Positions 1 through 11,270 of a DNA stretch of 64,000 nt are shown here, piece after piece; position 1 is the stretch's first letter; each line of letters opens with the position of its first letter. Location of the stretch: the NCBI RefSeq assembly GCF_020379485.1, contig NC_063446.1, forward strand, positions 10,649,597 to 10,713,596, written 5' to 3'. Below the pieces are notes generated by a model. That model made no database searches, had not been told where the DNA came from, and saw only the letters and a program-made list of their open reading frames with translations. Made by a program: the position numbers and the translations under genes. Source of the DNA: Brassica napus (lineage: Eukaryota > Streptophyta > Magnoliopsida > Brassicales > Brassicaceae).

Positions 1-511
1 CCTGAGAATCACAACGGTTAAGACATCTTAGATCTGATCTGAACTGTGCGGTCAACGACCACAAAACTCTAGATATTAATAACAAAGTTTGCGTACCAGT
101 CGTAGACGGTCGGAGCGTTTGGGTGAGAGGGCTTGTCGAAGAGGTTAGTACCCATTCCTCTCGTGGCGATGTTACTTCCTGGATGAAACACACTCCTCCA
201 CACGTTCTCTTTACGTGCCGATCCTGGCGTCGTTGGAGTTCCCGGACTCCCGGCCACCGCCTTGCTGCTGCTCCCTTCTCCTACACCTTTTCAAGATCAC
301 ATAAATTAAATTTTAGACATACATATGATGTCAATTGGTTTATTTTTCTGCTGGGTGAATTGCCAGAACTGCTTGGTTGCCAATAACATACATATGCATG
401 CTTGAATTATATGCGTATACCTTTGATGTCAATGGGTTGGGCGTTGATCTTGTTGCGGAGGCGGCCAAGGCCATGCTCCGGCTTAGGTCCAGCTACAGTT
501 TCATCCCACAT
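1..511 (-). CDS. DRM2: DRM/ARP dormancy-auxin associated protein (DRM2-like), 3' end outside window
   Basis: Small plant-specific protein of the DRM1/ARP family, whose transcripts mark dormant buds and growth arrest and respond to auxin and sugar; its biochemical role is not known. Exon 1 is 421-511 (starts [20 protein letters not shown]), donor GTATAC. Exon 2 is 97-286, acceptor AAAAG, encoding [20 protein letters not shown], then the family signature [20 protein letters not shown] and FDKPSHPN, ending at VYDW with donor GTACGC. Splice phases match (91 nt, then 281 nt in total). A CAG acceptor sits at the first bases of the window, so the short last exon (usually about ten residues, LYS...) lies to the left, outside. 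Assignment to DRM2 (At2g33830) rather than another paralogue rests on the neighbouring FES1-like gene, which is also its neighbour in Arabidopsis. Confidence 0.9.
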
Positions 512-590
512 CTTGTTTTTCTTTTCCTTTTCTTTTGTTGATTAGTAGTGAAGGATGTCAAGTGTGATGTGCATAGTGAGCCTTCATCTC

Positions 591-599
591 ATTTATAGA
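591..599 (-). promoter_or_regulatory. TATA box of the DRM2-like gene
   Basis: CTATAAAT on the minus strand, about 80 bases upstream of the start codon at 511. Between them lies a short leader rich in A and G on the coding strand. Spacing fits a plant core promoter with a leader of about 50 nt; the transcription start itself cannot be read. Confidence 0.5.
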
Positions 600-2082
600 G
601 AAATATATTATTTTTCACCCATAAAATATCTACAGAAATAAAAAAGAAATAATTGGCAATTCACTGGAAAAATATCAAAGGATTTTTTGTATTTGCATAA
701 CGTAGATTTTATTTATCTAGACCATATGTCCAACAAAATAACGTTAACGTTAACCTAAATACTAATAGCATATTATTTTTATATATATACTAATAAGGCA
801 ATGGATTGCAATTTCTCAAACCTTATTTTCCCTTTCCTATTTTTTGCATAAGTTCTTTCAGATGTTTTGTTTTGTCAACTAATTCTCATTCATTTCCTTA
901 TCTAATTAAATAACCTAGATAATATTTTTCTTACTACTTCAGGACTTTTGTAGTAGTAGTATATACTTCTCTGGAGATTTGTTTTTTTGCAAATTGCAAC
1001 TTTCCAGTGCATCAAATCTAAAATTAAACACACACTATCTTTGGAAATTAGGGACTCGGGCTCTATTAAAAATTGTTTAGTCCATAAAACTCATACAACC
1101 TTAACTTAAAACACTAATTTGGAAATAACCGAAGTGAGCAGTGAGGGAAGAGCGTGGAAATTTATAAAAATGTGACATTTGGATAGAGATGGAGATATGG
1201 ATAAGGATGAATGAGTCATGAAGTAGGACCCTGGAATCAAAGTATCCCAAAGCTTCCGTGGAAAAGTATTATACTTACAATGGTTAGTGTATTCAAGACC
1301 CTCCTTTTTTATTTTTCTACGTTACACATGACTCTCTTTACACATGACTCTCTCTTTCACATTATTAATTCAACATCTATTTTCTTTTAATAGCATACAA
1401 TGAATTTTTTTAAAAGAAAATTCAACACCTTACAATTTTAATCTCAATTTTTTTTATGTTATTATTTACTAAATATATCAGCAACAAATTAATCTGAATA
1501 ATACAATTATCTTCGCCGACAAAAAAATATTTCTAATTTTCAGTTTTATTTATAATTTTAATGTATTTTGTTTTATTTATATAAATAAGAGTATTAGGAA
1601 ATAATATTAATATTATATTGAAATTATTTATGTAACTAAATTAAATAAACCAAATCTCTATTTGTACAACATAAAAAACTATGAATTTTGACATAAATTG
1701 TTTTTATAAAACATATAATTTACTATAAAATAATTCAATTGAAGCAATGAAGATGAAAAAAAAATCTCAAAAGTTCCAACAACCAATTAGATATTACCAG
1801 TCATATTTATTTTTTAAAAGAGAAATAAATTCTCAGATCTTTACTTGCTTTTAAGAGCGTACAATACAAATACTTCATCTGATTGGTTCATGTTTTAAAT
1901 GTATGTTCCATTTTTTGGTTTTCAACTACAGTTGATTTAATCCACATAGTTTTTTTTCTTGTTTGAACATCTCCATTGCTTGTGTTCAACCGTTGAAAAA
2001 ATCATTCAACTACCCCAATGTACATGGTCTAAGAACAGCAAATGAAAGGTACTATATAAACGATAGTGGATGAGAGAAGAAT
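600..2082. other. AT-rich intergenic DNA upstream of DRM2-like gene
   Basis: No supported gene. The part near 600-1260 probably holds the promoter of the DRM2-like gene. About 1270-2035 is bounded by weakly similar inverted ends (around TACAATGGTTAGTG and, reversed, TACATTGGGGTAGTTG), which could mark an old MITE, but no clean target-site duplication was found. Confidence 0.4.
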
Positions 2083-2087
2083 AGATG

Positions 2088-3958
2088 TGTAACGACCCGG
2101 TTTTAAAAAATCATAATTAAAATTTGGTTTGATTATTTATTTAGACTAAACCAATCTGAAAAATAATTTCTCCTTAATGGTTTAGTAAACCAGACATGCT
2201 TATATATTAATTATAAGTATTTCTTTATTCTTAAAACCTAAAACGTGAACTGCAGCGCAGCCATCTTTCATCACCATCATCTTCTTCGTTAGCCACCTCA
2301 AGTCATCTTCACGTTTCTCCCTCCATTAGTTGGTCCAACGACCATCATTGACCGTCATCTTCTGGGAGTAAGTAGCCAACTCTTTTCTCTGTGTTATAAA
2401 AGCGGATCTCCAATCAGATTTGTATTCTAAAAGTTATGTGTGTTTTACCAAGTGATATTTCTGCATAACACATCTGAGACCAGTATTGGGGAAAGTCAGG
2501 AACGGATTATCAAAGCATAGAATTTTGACGTCAAATTTTCATGGTAAATTCTAAACTCACAGATCTACCTATAGCAGAAAGCGGATCATCATTTGAAATT
2601 TCGGTTTAAATGTTATGATTGTTTATTTGAAACTGATCTCTGCAGAGGGAATCCACGAACAGTCAACTTCATAAGCGTTTTCCTGTTTATCCCGACTCAC
2701 TTAGAAAACGAGCGAGATACCTTTGGAAAGGTCTCGTTGTCAGCCTTCCAGATCATTCTTTAGATCGACAAACTGAGGTACAGTTAGGAAGTTATGGCCA
2801 TTTTAATTTCGGGTATCAACTCTGGTCAAATCCGAAAATCATAAACCTAGTCTTCTAATTTGGAAACCCTAAATCTATTGTTTTAGGAAAGTTTCTTATG
2901 GACCTAAGCCATTAATTCTCGTGTCGTAGTTGACCGTATCCTCCGTTGTCCATTTCATCCAGTGGCTAAGGTGAGGGTTATTCCGTTTAATCCAGTGCTA
3001 GTTTAGTACTACCATTATGGAAAGTTTAGTTTCGAAACATGTTCCGTCTCTATGAATCGAGTATAACTGGAGTCTTGTTTGTTTTTATTTTATTCTTTGT
3101 CTAAACCGGAGATAGGAAATTAGATGATTCAACTGTTGATTGATTTGATTGATGTTAAAAGACGGTTATATATAAGTATACATATAGTATGGATTGGTTA
3201 GCCGGATAAAGGGAAGTACTTCTGTATCGGCCTATTTGTGTGGAGATTACGGGGTGTATAGGGAAGCACTTTTGTACCACGTATGAGCTGCGGGAGTACA
3301 AGGAAGCACTTCTGTACTACGTGGCAATTGTTTTTGTTGAGATTGCGGGGCGTATAGGGAAGCACTTCTGTACACGCATGAGCTGCGGGAGTATGGGGAA
3401 GCACTTCTATACTACGTAGCATTGTGTATGAGGAGAATGTGGGAGTATATGGAAGCACTTCTGTACTACACATACTTTTGGTATACATAAAAATTTATAT
3501 ATCTATATCCGTAAGAGGAGAATGTAGGGTGCAACGAAGAGCTATGTACTATAAGTGCATTGGTTGTTCTGTGTGGTGCATTAGGTGTCGTGTTTGTTTT
3601 ATGCTAGAGCTAGGCCTACATAGTCGTAGTGCTATGTACTGAGTCAGTGGTTTGCGGTTTAGCATCCCATACCTCACTGATTGACTCCCCTGTTGCTCAC
3701 CCCTCTTTTCTCCTCCTTCCAGGTGAGACTGTCGAGCATGAGTGATTGCTATCGGATTGGTGCTTTTGGGTGTTTACTTCTTTCCATTTCAGACTTGCGG
3801 GTTTTATGGTTTTATCGTATTTTCTGGATTTATTTCATTATTTGGATTTTTGACTATTTGTCAGATTTACGATATGTGCAGACGATTTATGAGGACTACT
3901 AAATAGAGATTTCACGATTATTATTTATTATTTTATTTTGGAGAGTACGGGTATTACA
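2088..3958. mobile_element. Solo LTR (1871 bp) with perfect 5-bp target duplication
   Basis: Begins TGTAACGACCCGG and ends ACGGGTATTACA, so it has the TG...CA ends and short inverted termini of an LTR. It is flanked on both sides by AGATG (2083-2087 and 3959-3963), a 5-bp target duplication. No gag, pol, primer binding site or second LTR lies nearby, so this is a solo LTR left by unequal recombination, or less likely a non-autonomous element with LTR-like ends. Length near 1.9 kb suits Ty3/gypsy Athila/Tat-like LTRs, but the lineage is a guess. Confidence 0.8.
3205..3470. repeat. Minisatellite inside the solo LTR
   Basis: Six spaced copies of GGGAAGCACTTCTGTAC with small changes, alternating with copies of a second motif like GAGCTGCGGGAGTA. 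Spacing is about 40-55 bases. Translation on the minus strand gives a repeated EVLPYTP peptide, which is a by-product of the repeat and not a gene. Confidence 0.8.
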
Positions 3959-3963
3959 AGATG

Positions 3964-4314
3964 ATGGAATGATCATGCTATAGAAGCCCACAAAGATAAT
4001 CACAAACGTAGAAACAGAGTCCGGATGATCAGAGACGTACAAAAACGTGAGTCGCTTGGCGAATCAAATCCCTGACACATGAAATATTTATAACAAAACA
4101 ATAAAAAATAAAAATAATTGAAATTTTCTTTGCATCTCTTATTTTTCAGCCGTCTAAATATTAAATACTCATTTTCTAATTTTTCTCATAAAATTTTAAG
4201 CTACGGTGATTTATATATTTTATCCAATTTTTTTTTCATTTCCTATATAAATTAATCTACTATTTTCTCAATTATTTTAAAACCAGATAATACTTTAACA
4301 TTTTAAATCTTATA
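3964..4314. other. AT-rich intergenic DNA
   Basis: No gene, repeat or element end seen between the solo LTR and the Helitron-type end at 4315. Confidence 0.4.
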
Positions 4315-4345
4315 CTAGGTGATAACCCGCACCCTGCGCGGAGCG
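4315..4345 (-). mobile_element. Helitron 3' terminus, minus orientation
   Basis: On the minus strand a GC-rich hairpin (plus-strand bases 4327-4341, one mismatch) is followed by about a dozen bases and CTAG, then T. That is the plant Helitron 3' end: hairpin, CTRR, insertion between A and T. The matching 5' end (TC...) lies to the right but was not found with certainty. Contrast with host DNA is clear because the hairpin is the only GC-rich patch in about 2 kb. Confidence 0.6.
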
Positions 4346-4745
4346 AGTAGATTTAAAAATATTATAACTTATAATTTGTAGACATAATAAAGGTTAAAGT
4401 CATAGTAAGAAAAATATATGTAAGAAAGCACGGGTTATAACTAAGAATTTTAGTATGTCAATATAAATTTATATGCGATTGAATTTAAAATTAAATTGTA
4501 TATTTGTTTGCATAAAGATAAATTATAAATATAAGATTAAATGAAACATAAACAATAGTTTAATAAAATATAAAAGGAAGAATGTATTAGAAAACAAAAG
4601 AAAATGAAAAATAAAGACAAAATAACTGCTGTCAATAATGTCTTCAGAAGTCTTCGTTTGCAATCTTATTATGAGCGATAAAAAAGGAATCATCTTGCGA
4701 AATTAAACATATTATTTAAAAAAAATCTGTGAATGCATGTATTAC

Positions 4746-4840
4746 CTCAATCGTAAAGCATCGATTTCTGGAACACCAGTGGGGTCAAAGATAATTTTGG
4801 AAAACCCATCAATGTAGTAACCTTCTTAAGTCGGCCTTAT
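4746..4840 (-). pseudogene. RPA70-like (OB-fold) exon fragment, probably Helitron cargo
   Basis: The minus strand reads GYYIDGFSKIIFDPTGVPEI followed by DALRLR and a splice donor GTAATA. This resembles the segment of plant RPA1/DUF223 proteins that ends an OB fold (..FFFDPTIPEI..). RPA-like genes are carried by autonomous plant Helitrons, and this lies just inside a Helitron end in the matching orientation. Only one exon is recognisable. Confidence 0.3.
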
Positions 4841-4849
4841 TATGAAAGA

Positions 4850-6177
4850 TGAAACAATATTAATACATGCATTCACAGATTAATACTGGATGAAATTAAT
4901 ACTGTATATACTACTTACCTTGTTGTACAAAATTGCGAAATGTTTGGACGTCAAATAGGTAACAAAATGAAGTTTTGGTCACACAAATTTAATTTCACAA
5001 ATATTTTCCTGTCGATTAAGGTAAGTGTAAATCAAAGATGGAAAATAATGTATTCGTAATAACTTTGAAATAGTATAATTTGATTCAAATAACAACTATG
5101 CAATATCCGTTAAATCTGTGATATAGAAATTATTTCTTTTCAAGTTAATTGTGTTTTCTTTAATACCCTAACATGATCGAACTTTTTTTTGTATAATATA
5201 TTCGATCCAGTGATCAAGTCAATTGTGTTTCCTTTAAAATTGGAAGCATTAATTTTGGGAATAATCGAATTGGTAATTATCATAATTATGTTGCCTTGAA
5301 TCTAAAAGATCATAAAACGATTTGGCATATTATATACTGACAAAATCAAATCTAAGAAATGGTCATGGTACTTTCATATGGTCATGGCATATTACCTCTT
5401 CGTACCACAATTAGTTTTTCAAAACATTATGATAAACATGGTTAACTAGTTGCTATTATTAGCTTTTCAAAATATTATGATAAACATGGTTAACTTGATG
5501 CAGGATGAGATATGAAATGCAATCCTGGTCATGTTAATTTCTTACAATCGGCGTATCAAGCTTAAAGAACCAATTCAAAATGCAAAGAACATAATATAAA
5601 GAAGTTTAATAGATTAAAGAACCAATCGTTTACTCAAACTTAAAGAATTATCACCACACGTATTCTTGGATATATTCTCAAGGTTCTTCACCGAGGAACA
5701 TAATTATAACAATAAAGACTCTCTTTGAATGGTAATAAAATGTTTCCTTATTTAAAGATCCGATTTTTTTAAAGATCCGAAAGTAACGTTGTGAAGATAA
5801 TTATGCTTGAGAATCTTATACTATAATGTAATGACCAGTGGTATTTTTTTGTAATTAGTCTAGTTGAGTAAAGACTTTTAAAATAATGAGGTGATAGAGT
5901 TTGTGGTGATGACACCTAGAAAATGGTACACATGTAATAAACACATGAAGCCAAAATTATTTTTTACTAATGCTCCTCGAATAATAAAAAAAGATACTCA
6001 TTTGTCTTCATCAACAACTACTTATATTTAAAGATGAGATTTCTCAAATTGTTATCGAAAAAGTGATTTTTCTTAAATTGTAGTCAGAGGTGAGTTTTTG
6101 TCTCTAAACTGATCTTACATATAAACTGTTATCTTTAATACTATAAAAAATAATTGGATTGGCAATTATGTAAATGA
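4850..6177. other. AT-rich DNA, probably Helitron interior
   Basis: No supported gene. A short local duplication is visible near 5405-5490, where a stretch with AAACATGGTTAACT occurs twice. Confidence 0.3.
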
Positions 6178-6179
6178 TA

Positions 6180-6450
6180 CTCCCTCCGTTTCTTATTGTA
6201 AGTAGTTTAAAGAAAATTCTTTTGTTTCAAAATGTAAATAGTTTCCAAATATCTAGATAACTTTTACATTTATTGGATATAGTGTAACCAATCAAATGAT
6301 ATTAATCTTTTTATAATTGGTTAAACTAATTAATTAAATATTATTTTTTAAAGTACCAAGTTTCTTATTATTAGTGTTTTTAGTCTAAACTACTTACATT
6401 TAATATTAGTGTTTTTATTCTAAACTACTTACATTGTGAAACGGAGGGAG
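6180..6450. mobile_element. Stowaway MITE (Tc1/mariner type), 271 bp
   Basis: Terminal inverted repeats CTCCCTCCGTTTC / GAAACGGAGGGAG, flanked by TA on both sides (6178-6179, 6451-6452). The sequence just inside the left end (TTGTAAGTAGTTTAAA) returns inverted near the right end. These are the defining Stowaway features. No coding capacity; it would depend on a mariner-like transposase elsewhere. Confidence 0.93.
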
Positions 6451-6452
6451 TA

Positions 6453-7700
6453 TGTGTCATTCACTATTTTAAAATAAAATTAATTATTTTTTGTTAAAAT
6501 CTAATAAAAAACTATTTTCTTTAGATTTTTGAGGAGAATCATTTCCACTACGTCTATATAACCTCTCGCTAACTCCGACTTCTTTTGCTTCTATAATGGT
6601 AAGAAATCATTTAGGGAAAAAAGCTCTGGATAAAAATGCCAACAAAGAGGTGCAGACTTCTCAAGGTTTAATGACAATCAAATGTCTAACATTCCTTTCA
6701 TGTAATAATTTTCTGCCAGTGGTTCTCAATCATCCTTCGAATGTGTTATTTGGTCAACGTTTAAGATTTTTATCGTGTAAGAATCATCCTACAACCGGAA
6801 GGTAAACTTCTTATCTTATCTTCTTTCTTTTTTTTACTTCTTATCTATTTTTCTTTGCTAAATTTTTAAAAGATTTGGCATTTTAAGATTCATGATTGTT
6901 TAACCAGTCTTTGTTAAACATGGATATTATTGTTATTGTCATGAGTGCAAAAATACTAAATATGTTTCATTGAATAATATTATTTTTACATGATTTTGAT
7001 GTAAATGGCGTTCTTATATTCATGTTGTACATTTTATGTAAGCATTTGAGTATATTATAATATTATCTTTTGTTTCAGGTCTGAATTTTTTTGTTCTAGG
7101 TCTGAAAGATTTTTTTTTTTTTTTTGAACAAACTACAGGTCTGAAAGATTTTAGGTTGCAAATTTTAAGTAGGATTCACTCCAGATCCCTATCAAATATG
7201 GAACGAACCTATCAGCCTATAAAGCACATGTTTCGTCTGGTATTTTTACATATTTCCAACCATAATAAAATCAGTAAATTTTTATTATATTTAGTTTTCT
7301 ACATAAATTTACAGTTAGAAGTTGACTGAGACGAAAACGAACAATAGTAAAATGAAGAAATGAGCTGTTTTTTTTTTTTTTTTTGTGTGTAAGAAACGAA
7401 CTGTTTTTCTCAAGGCGCTTGAATCTTTTACATGTTAGAAGTGAAAAACCACTTAACAAAAAAGCTAGCTCCACTTATAAGGTTTTGGGGTACATCTAAA
7501 CCTACCCCTAAACCGGCAGAGGATATCAAAACTACATTGAAAAAAATTATCGTTATGTGGATTGAGACAGTCTGAAGCTCTCAGCACTTGGGAAATCAAG
7601 ATTTCTGTTTTTGTTCTCTTACAATAAATTATAACGATACACTTTGATCAATTATTTTTTGGTAGGAATTATTTTAACAAGTACTTGGCATAGCATGGGC
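6453..7700. other. AT-rich intergenic DNA with an unsupported short ORF
   Basis: A TATA-like CTATATAA at about 6554 precedes a 69-codon ORF at 6596-6805 that ends beside a possible donor (GGTAAAC). The peptide matches nothing I know, so I do not call a gene. Several T runs (7107-7125, 7367-7384) and a doubled AGGTCTGAAAGATTTT motif (7098-7152) are present. Confidence 0.3.
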
Positions 7701-7711
7701 CATAATACTAG
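7685..7711 (+). mobile_element. Decayed Helitron 3' end, plus orientation (tentative)
   Basis: TGGCATAGCATGGGCCATAA followed by TACTAG and T resembles a mutated Helitron hairpin plus CTAG. The stem is mostly lost, so this is weak. Confidence 0.25.
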
Positions 7712-8008
7712 TAACTATATAATATATAAGCGCATCTCTACAAGGTTACAACCAATGAAAATAACCCATTATCTTTCCAAGGCAATACGCTGTTTCTAAG
7801 CATTAACCAAGCTTTGATGAGTTGTACAATGTATACACATCTCCAGTTCCAACCTTCTTCCATCATTTGTAAAGGATAAGAAAAGAGATCCAAGAAAATA
7901 GCTGCCAAAGTCCTAACTTAGGAAAAGAAGGACGACATAATTTACAAGAATATCATTTTAGCTTGCCCTCATGCCACCATGTAAGGTGGCGTTTGATTTG
8001 ATGATACC

Positions 8009-10099
8009 TTAGGGCTTAGGTTTACCATACTTTTCAACATATCCCTGCAAATGAACAGAGGTGCTGTCAGACTAATGCAAGACTCTACTACTTTAAGTTT
8101 TTTACCTGCTGAAGTGTATAAGAAGAGATTCACCTCCACAAGCTTCACAATCTTGGTTGCAGACATACTAAGATACTGATCAGCGGATGCTGAGTCAGTC
8201 GGCACCTGATGGGACTGGACAGCAGCGCTGACTATCTTTTCAGAAGCTCTTTTAACTACCATGTTATGCACTTCTTTGGTAAGACGTCCTTCACGCCACA
8301 ACGGTTTCACCATTTCTTTGATGGTTTCCACAACTGCAGTCCGGAACTGTCTCATTGCTTTGGTCCCTGCGTCTGACCTCACTTCACCATCTCTCTCATC
8401 TGATTTCAACAACTTTTGATGTGAAGAGCCGTCACTTCTACGCCAAGATCCGTGCCCTGCAGGTTTGCTTCTTTTTAAAACAGATCTATTCTCTGTAGCC
8501 ACCGAAGAAGAAACTTCTTTGCTTGGTGTTGTTGCATCATTTTGATCAACAACCGAAATAGCCACCCCCTCCACCACTCCATGTGCTTCCAAATTCTTCG
8601 TCGCCACAGATTCTTGATACTGATTATTGATACATGAACTGGTTTTATTATCACTAGCAGAATCACCATCTTTCTCCTGGCCAGACTTTTTCTGTGCATC
8701 TCTCCCTTTACTTGACGATGGAGCAGTAAGAGATATGTCTTGTGGAGTCTCTATATCCGTGAAAGGATCGTAGAGGGCATCAGACGAGGGAAGTATATAA
8801 GGTGGAATTGTGAAAGATGCTCGAAAAGGTTCAGAAGGTTCCCAATCATGTGAAGAAACTTTCTTCTTGTTGCTAGTCCTGTCGACTTCTGCATCTTGAA
8901 CGGATGAAACAGAAATAGCTTCCACCATCGGTGGTGATCTAGATCCGTTTGTATCACTCCTGTTTTCAAAATTCCCCAAGTTAGAAGCATACTGATTCAT
9001 AGGAGCAGAACTGAACAATGATCCTGTCAAGGCTGGTCCGGAAGATCCCATGTCTGTTTTTCCATAGGAAGTGATAGAAGCTCCATGTTCTTGAACAAAG
9101 CTCCTTTTCAATGGGAAGGAACTAGTGCTATTAACAAACACAGGCTTGTCCTCAGTGAAAACAGCACCACCCTTTTGTAGACTTCCTCCTCCCATGTTTC
9201 CCAATGAAGGCATAAAGTGATTCTCGTTGGTGAAAGGGAAAGCTCTCTGACCACCTGGTGGATTCACGGAAGGCATCACGCCATTTTCTCCTAACGAGGA
9301 AAATCTTCCACCTTCTTTGCTCCCCGATGGTCTTCTTCCTAAATGAACGCAAGTGAAATAAATCACTGGTTGATTCATGAAGAGGAGCTACCTATAATAC
9401 CACAATCTCTAAAGAAGAAACAACTACATACCTTCAACAGACTGGATACCACTGGTTGCAGCCATATGTTGCTGCCTAGTGTGATTCGTGTTCTCCTTCA
9501 CATGAAGAAACCTGCAGGAGTTCCCTTGAAGGAAAAAGTTGCAGGGAAGTGGTGGACGTTTATGCTCTGGTCCATTCCAAGGAAACCTGAGAAAAGAATC
9601 TGTCAGTATACAAAGCCAAGTCCATCTCTGTACACTAAACCTCTTACTTAGCTTCAGTATAAGCTTAAAGAACGAAACTTTTTTTGCTATATACCTTGAC
9701 AAAACAGTGCCTTTTTCATCTCCCAACATAATATTTTCCCCTGTGTTTCCAGTAACATCAGGTTGCAAGTTCCTGTAGCTGCCGCATGGTTCCTTTCTCA
9801 TCTCATCTAAATGTGACAAGTCAAATCATGAGATAGTGAAAAACAAACATACAAGTTTAAACTCAAAAATCTATAATTAAGTTGGCCATCAGAACAGAGT
9901 CACCTCAATTTTCGATTCACGAACTTGAACAATACGAATAAACAAACAAAAGTGTGTAAACAATCAGGAAAGGAAAAATTCACAAACAGTTATGGGAATC
10001 GGGAGCTTCTATTGGTCTAGCGAGTAATCCAGGCATTGTATGTTGTACTTGTACTTGGACGACGTCGTCGTCGTCAATGTCCATATCAGAATCAGACAT
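8009..10099 (-). CDS. FES1: FRIGIDA-ESSENTIAL 1-like CCCH zinc finger protein
   Basis: FES1 acts with FRIGIDA in the nucleus to raise FLC expression and confer winter-annual flowering. Five exons on the minus strand: 9988-10099, 9695-9806, 9432-9586, 8134-9338 and 8009-8044. All joints are GT-AG, phases are continuous, and the CDS is 1620 nt, 539 residues; the Arabidopsis protein is somewhat longer (near 590, from memory). It starts MSDSDMDID. Exon 3 carries the finger region PLPCNFFLQGNSCRFLHV (residues about 88-104), followed by a long Ser-rich middle. The C-terminal conserved block has FRTAVVETIKEMVKPLWREG and RLTKEVHNMVVKRASEKIV, ending EKYGKPKP. Oddity: the finger reads C-x8-C-x3-H, one cysteine short of a normal CCCH finger. 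Adjacent DRM2-like gene supports orthology with At2g33835. Confidence 0.88.
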
Positions 10100-10440
10100 C
10101 TCGAAGGTTTTGAGTAGCACGTTTACCGGCGGCGTGATCGGGTGGGGAAACCAAGCTCAGGCGAGTCGAGGATACGTTTGATATATCAAACGGGAGACAA
10201 ATGTCACAAATCATTGATACAAATACCTTACTGTTTTATTAAATGGGCCTTCCTCAACTCTAAGGCCCCCATACGAGCTTCTCTAATCTTACCTTTTTAA
10301 TTACTATTGATTCTCGAATATATTATAATCATTAATTAATATTTTATTTTAAAATTTATGTGTATGAATTATTATAAATAGTATTATGTTATTTTATTTA
10401 CAGATTTTGGATATATAATATCTAATAGATTTTATTTGAA
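10100..10440. other. FES1 upstream region
   Basis: About 340 bases holding the leader and promoter of FES1, bounded on the right by a Helitron-type terminus. No TATA box could be placed with confidence. Confidence 0.4.
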
Positions 10441-10472
10441 CTAGGTAAAGAACCCCGTGCAATATCGCACGA
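10441..10472 (-). mobile_element. Helitron 3' terminus, minus orientation (outer element)
   Basis: CTAG at 10441-10444 with T outside it, preceded (minus strand) by a CGTGC/GCACG hairpin at 10456-10471. It is probably the 3' end of an older Helitron whose 5' end is at 18915, later split by another Helitron and a CACTA element. Confidence 0.5.
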
Positions 10473-11270
10473 AAACTCATTTTATGAAAATAAATATGCT
10501 ATATTTTATAATGTAATTTTTTAATTAAAAAAATTGGTTACAATTTATTTTGAAGAAATACATGTCTTAGCTTGAAGCTATATTCTTTTTATTAATAATA
10601 CTAAAAATCTACATTTTGTTTATAGGTTTGGTTGTAATAAAATTATAAAAAATTTGAATAAATTTTATTTTGAACGAAAAGACACATTTTGAATTCTTTA
10701 AAATATAATAAAAATAATTTGTCACATGATAAAACTAACATCACAAAAAATTATGCAGTTTATAAGAATAAAAGACACACCCTTGGACATTTTTAGTAAA
10801 TGTATCATTATTGCATATTATTATGCACTTTTGTTTTTAGAATATGTTAATATAATAAAATTTATTTGATAAAATATTACTTTATCAATGAGTCTAAAAC
10901 ATATTCAGTTTAGTTAAGAAAAAATAAAGCTACACTCATATAAACAGATTAATTTTCTCTAAAATATAATTTAAACTGAAAAGATATTAAATTTTTAAAA
11001 AGGATACACTTTTAAAACATTTTAGTATTATTAAAGAATGCATCTACTCAACAGAAAAATAATACTAAACAAATGAATAATTTCATGAAAAATAAAATAA
11101 AAATTCATTAAACTGAGAAAACTAAGAATTATATAAATAAATACTCTTACATTATTTAGTTGTACGTAAAAAATACAACAACTTAAAAATACAACCTATT
11201 GGTAAAGGCGCACACACTGAAGTTTCCATGCATGTTTAAAGTTATTATAATGAACTCATTTTATTAAAAA

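Noticed and set aside
1270..2035. Possible MITE with weak inverted ends
   Set aside because: Inverted ends match poorly and no target duplication could be read.
3198..3488. 96-codon minus-strand ORF with repeated peptide EVLPYTP
   Set aside because: It is a translation of the minisatellite in the solo LTR; no start context, splice sites or homologue.
6596..6805. 69-codon ORF behind a TATA-like sequence
   Set aside because: No recognisable similarity and no downstream exons; left as unsupported.
9343..9651. 102-codon plus-strand ORF
   Set aside because: Overlaps FES1 exon 3 and introns on the other strand; a shadow.
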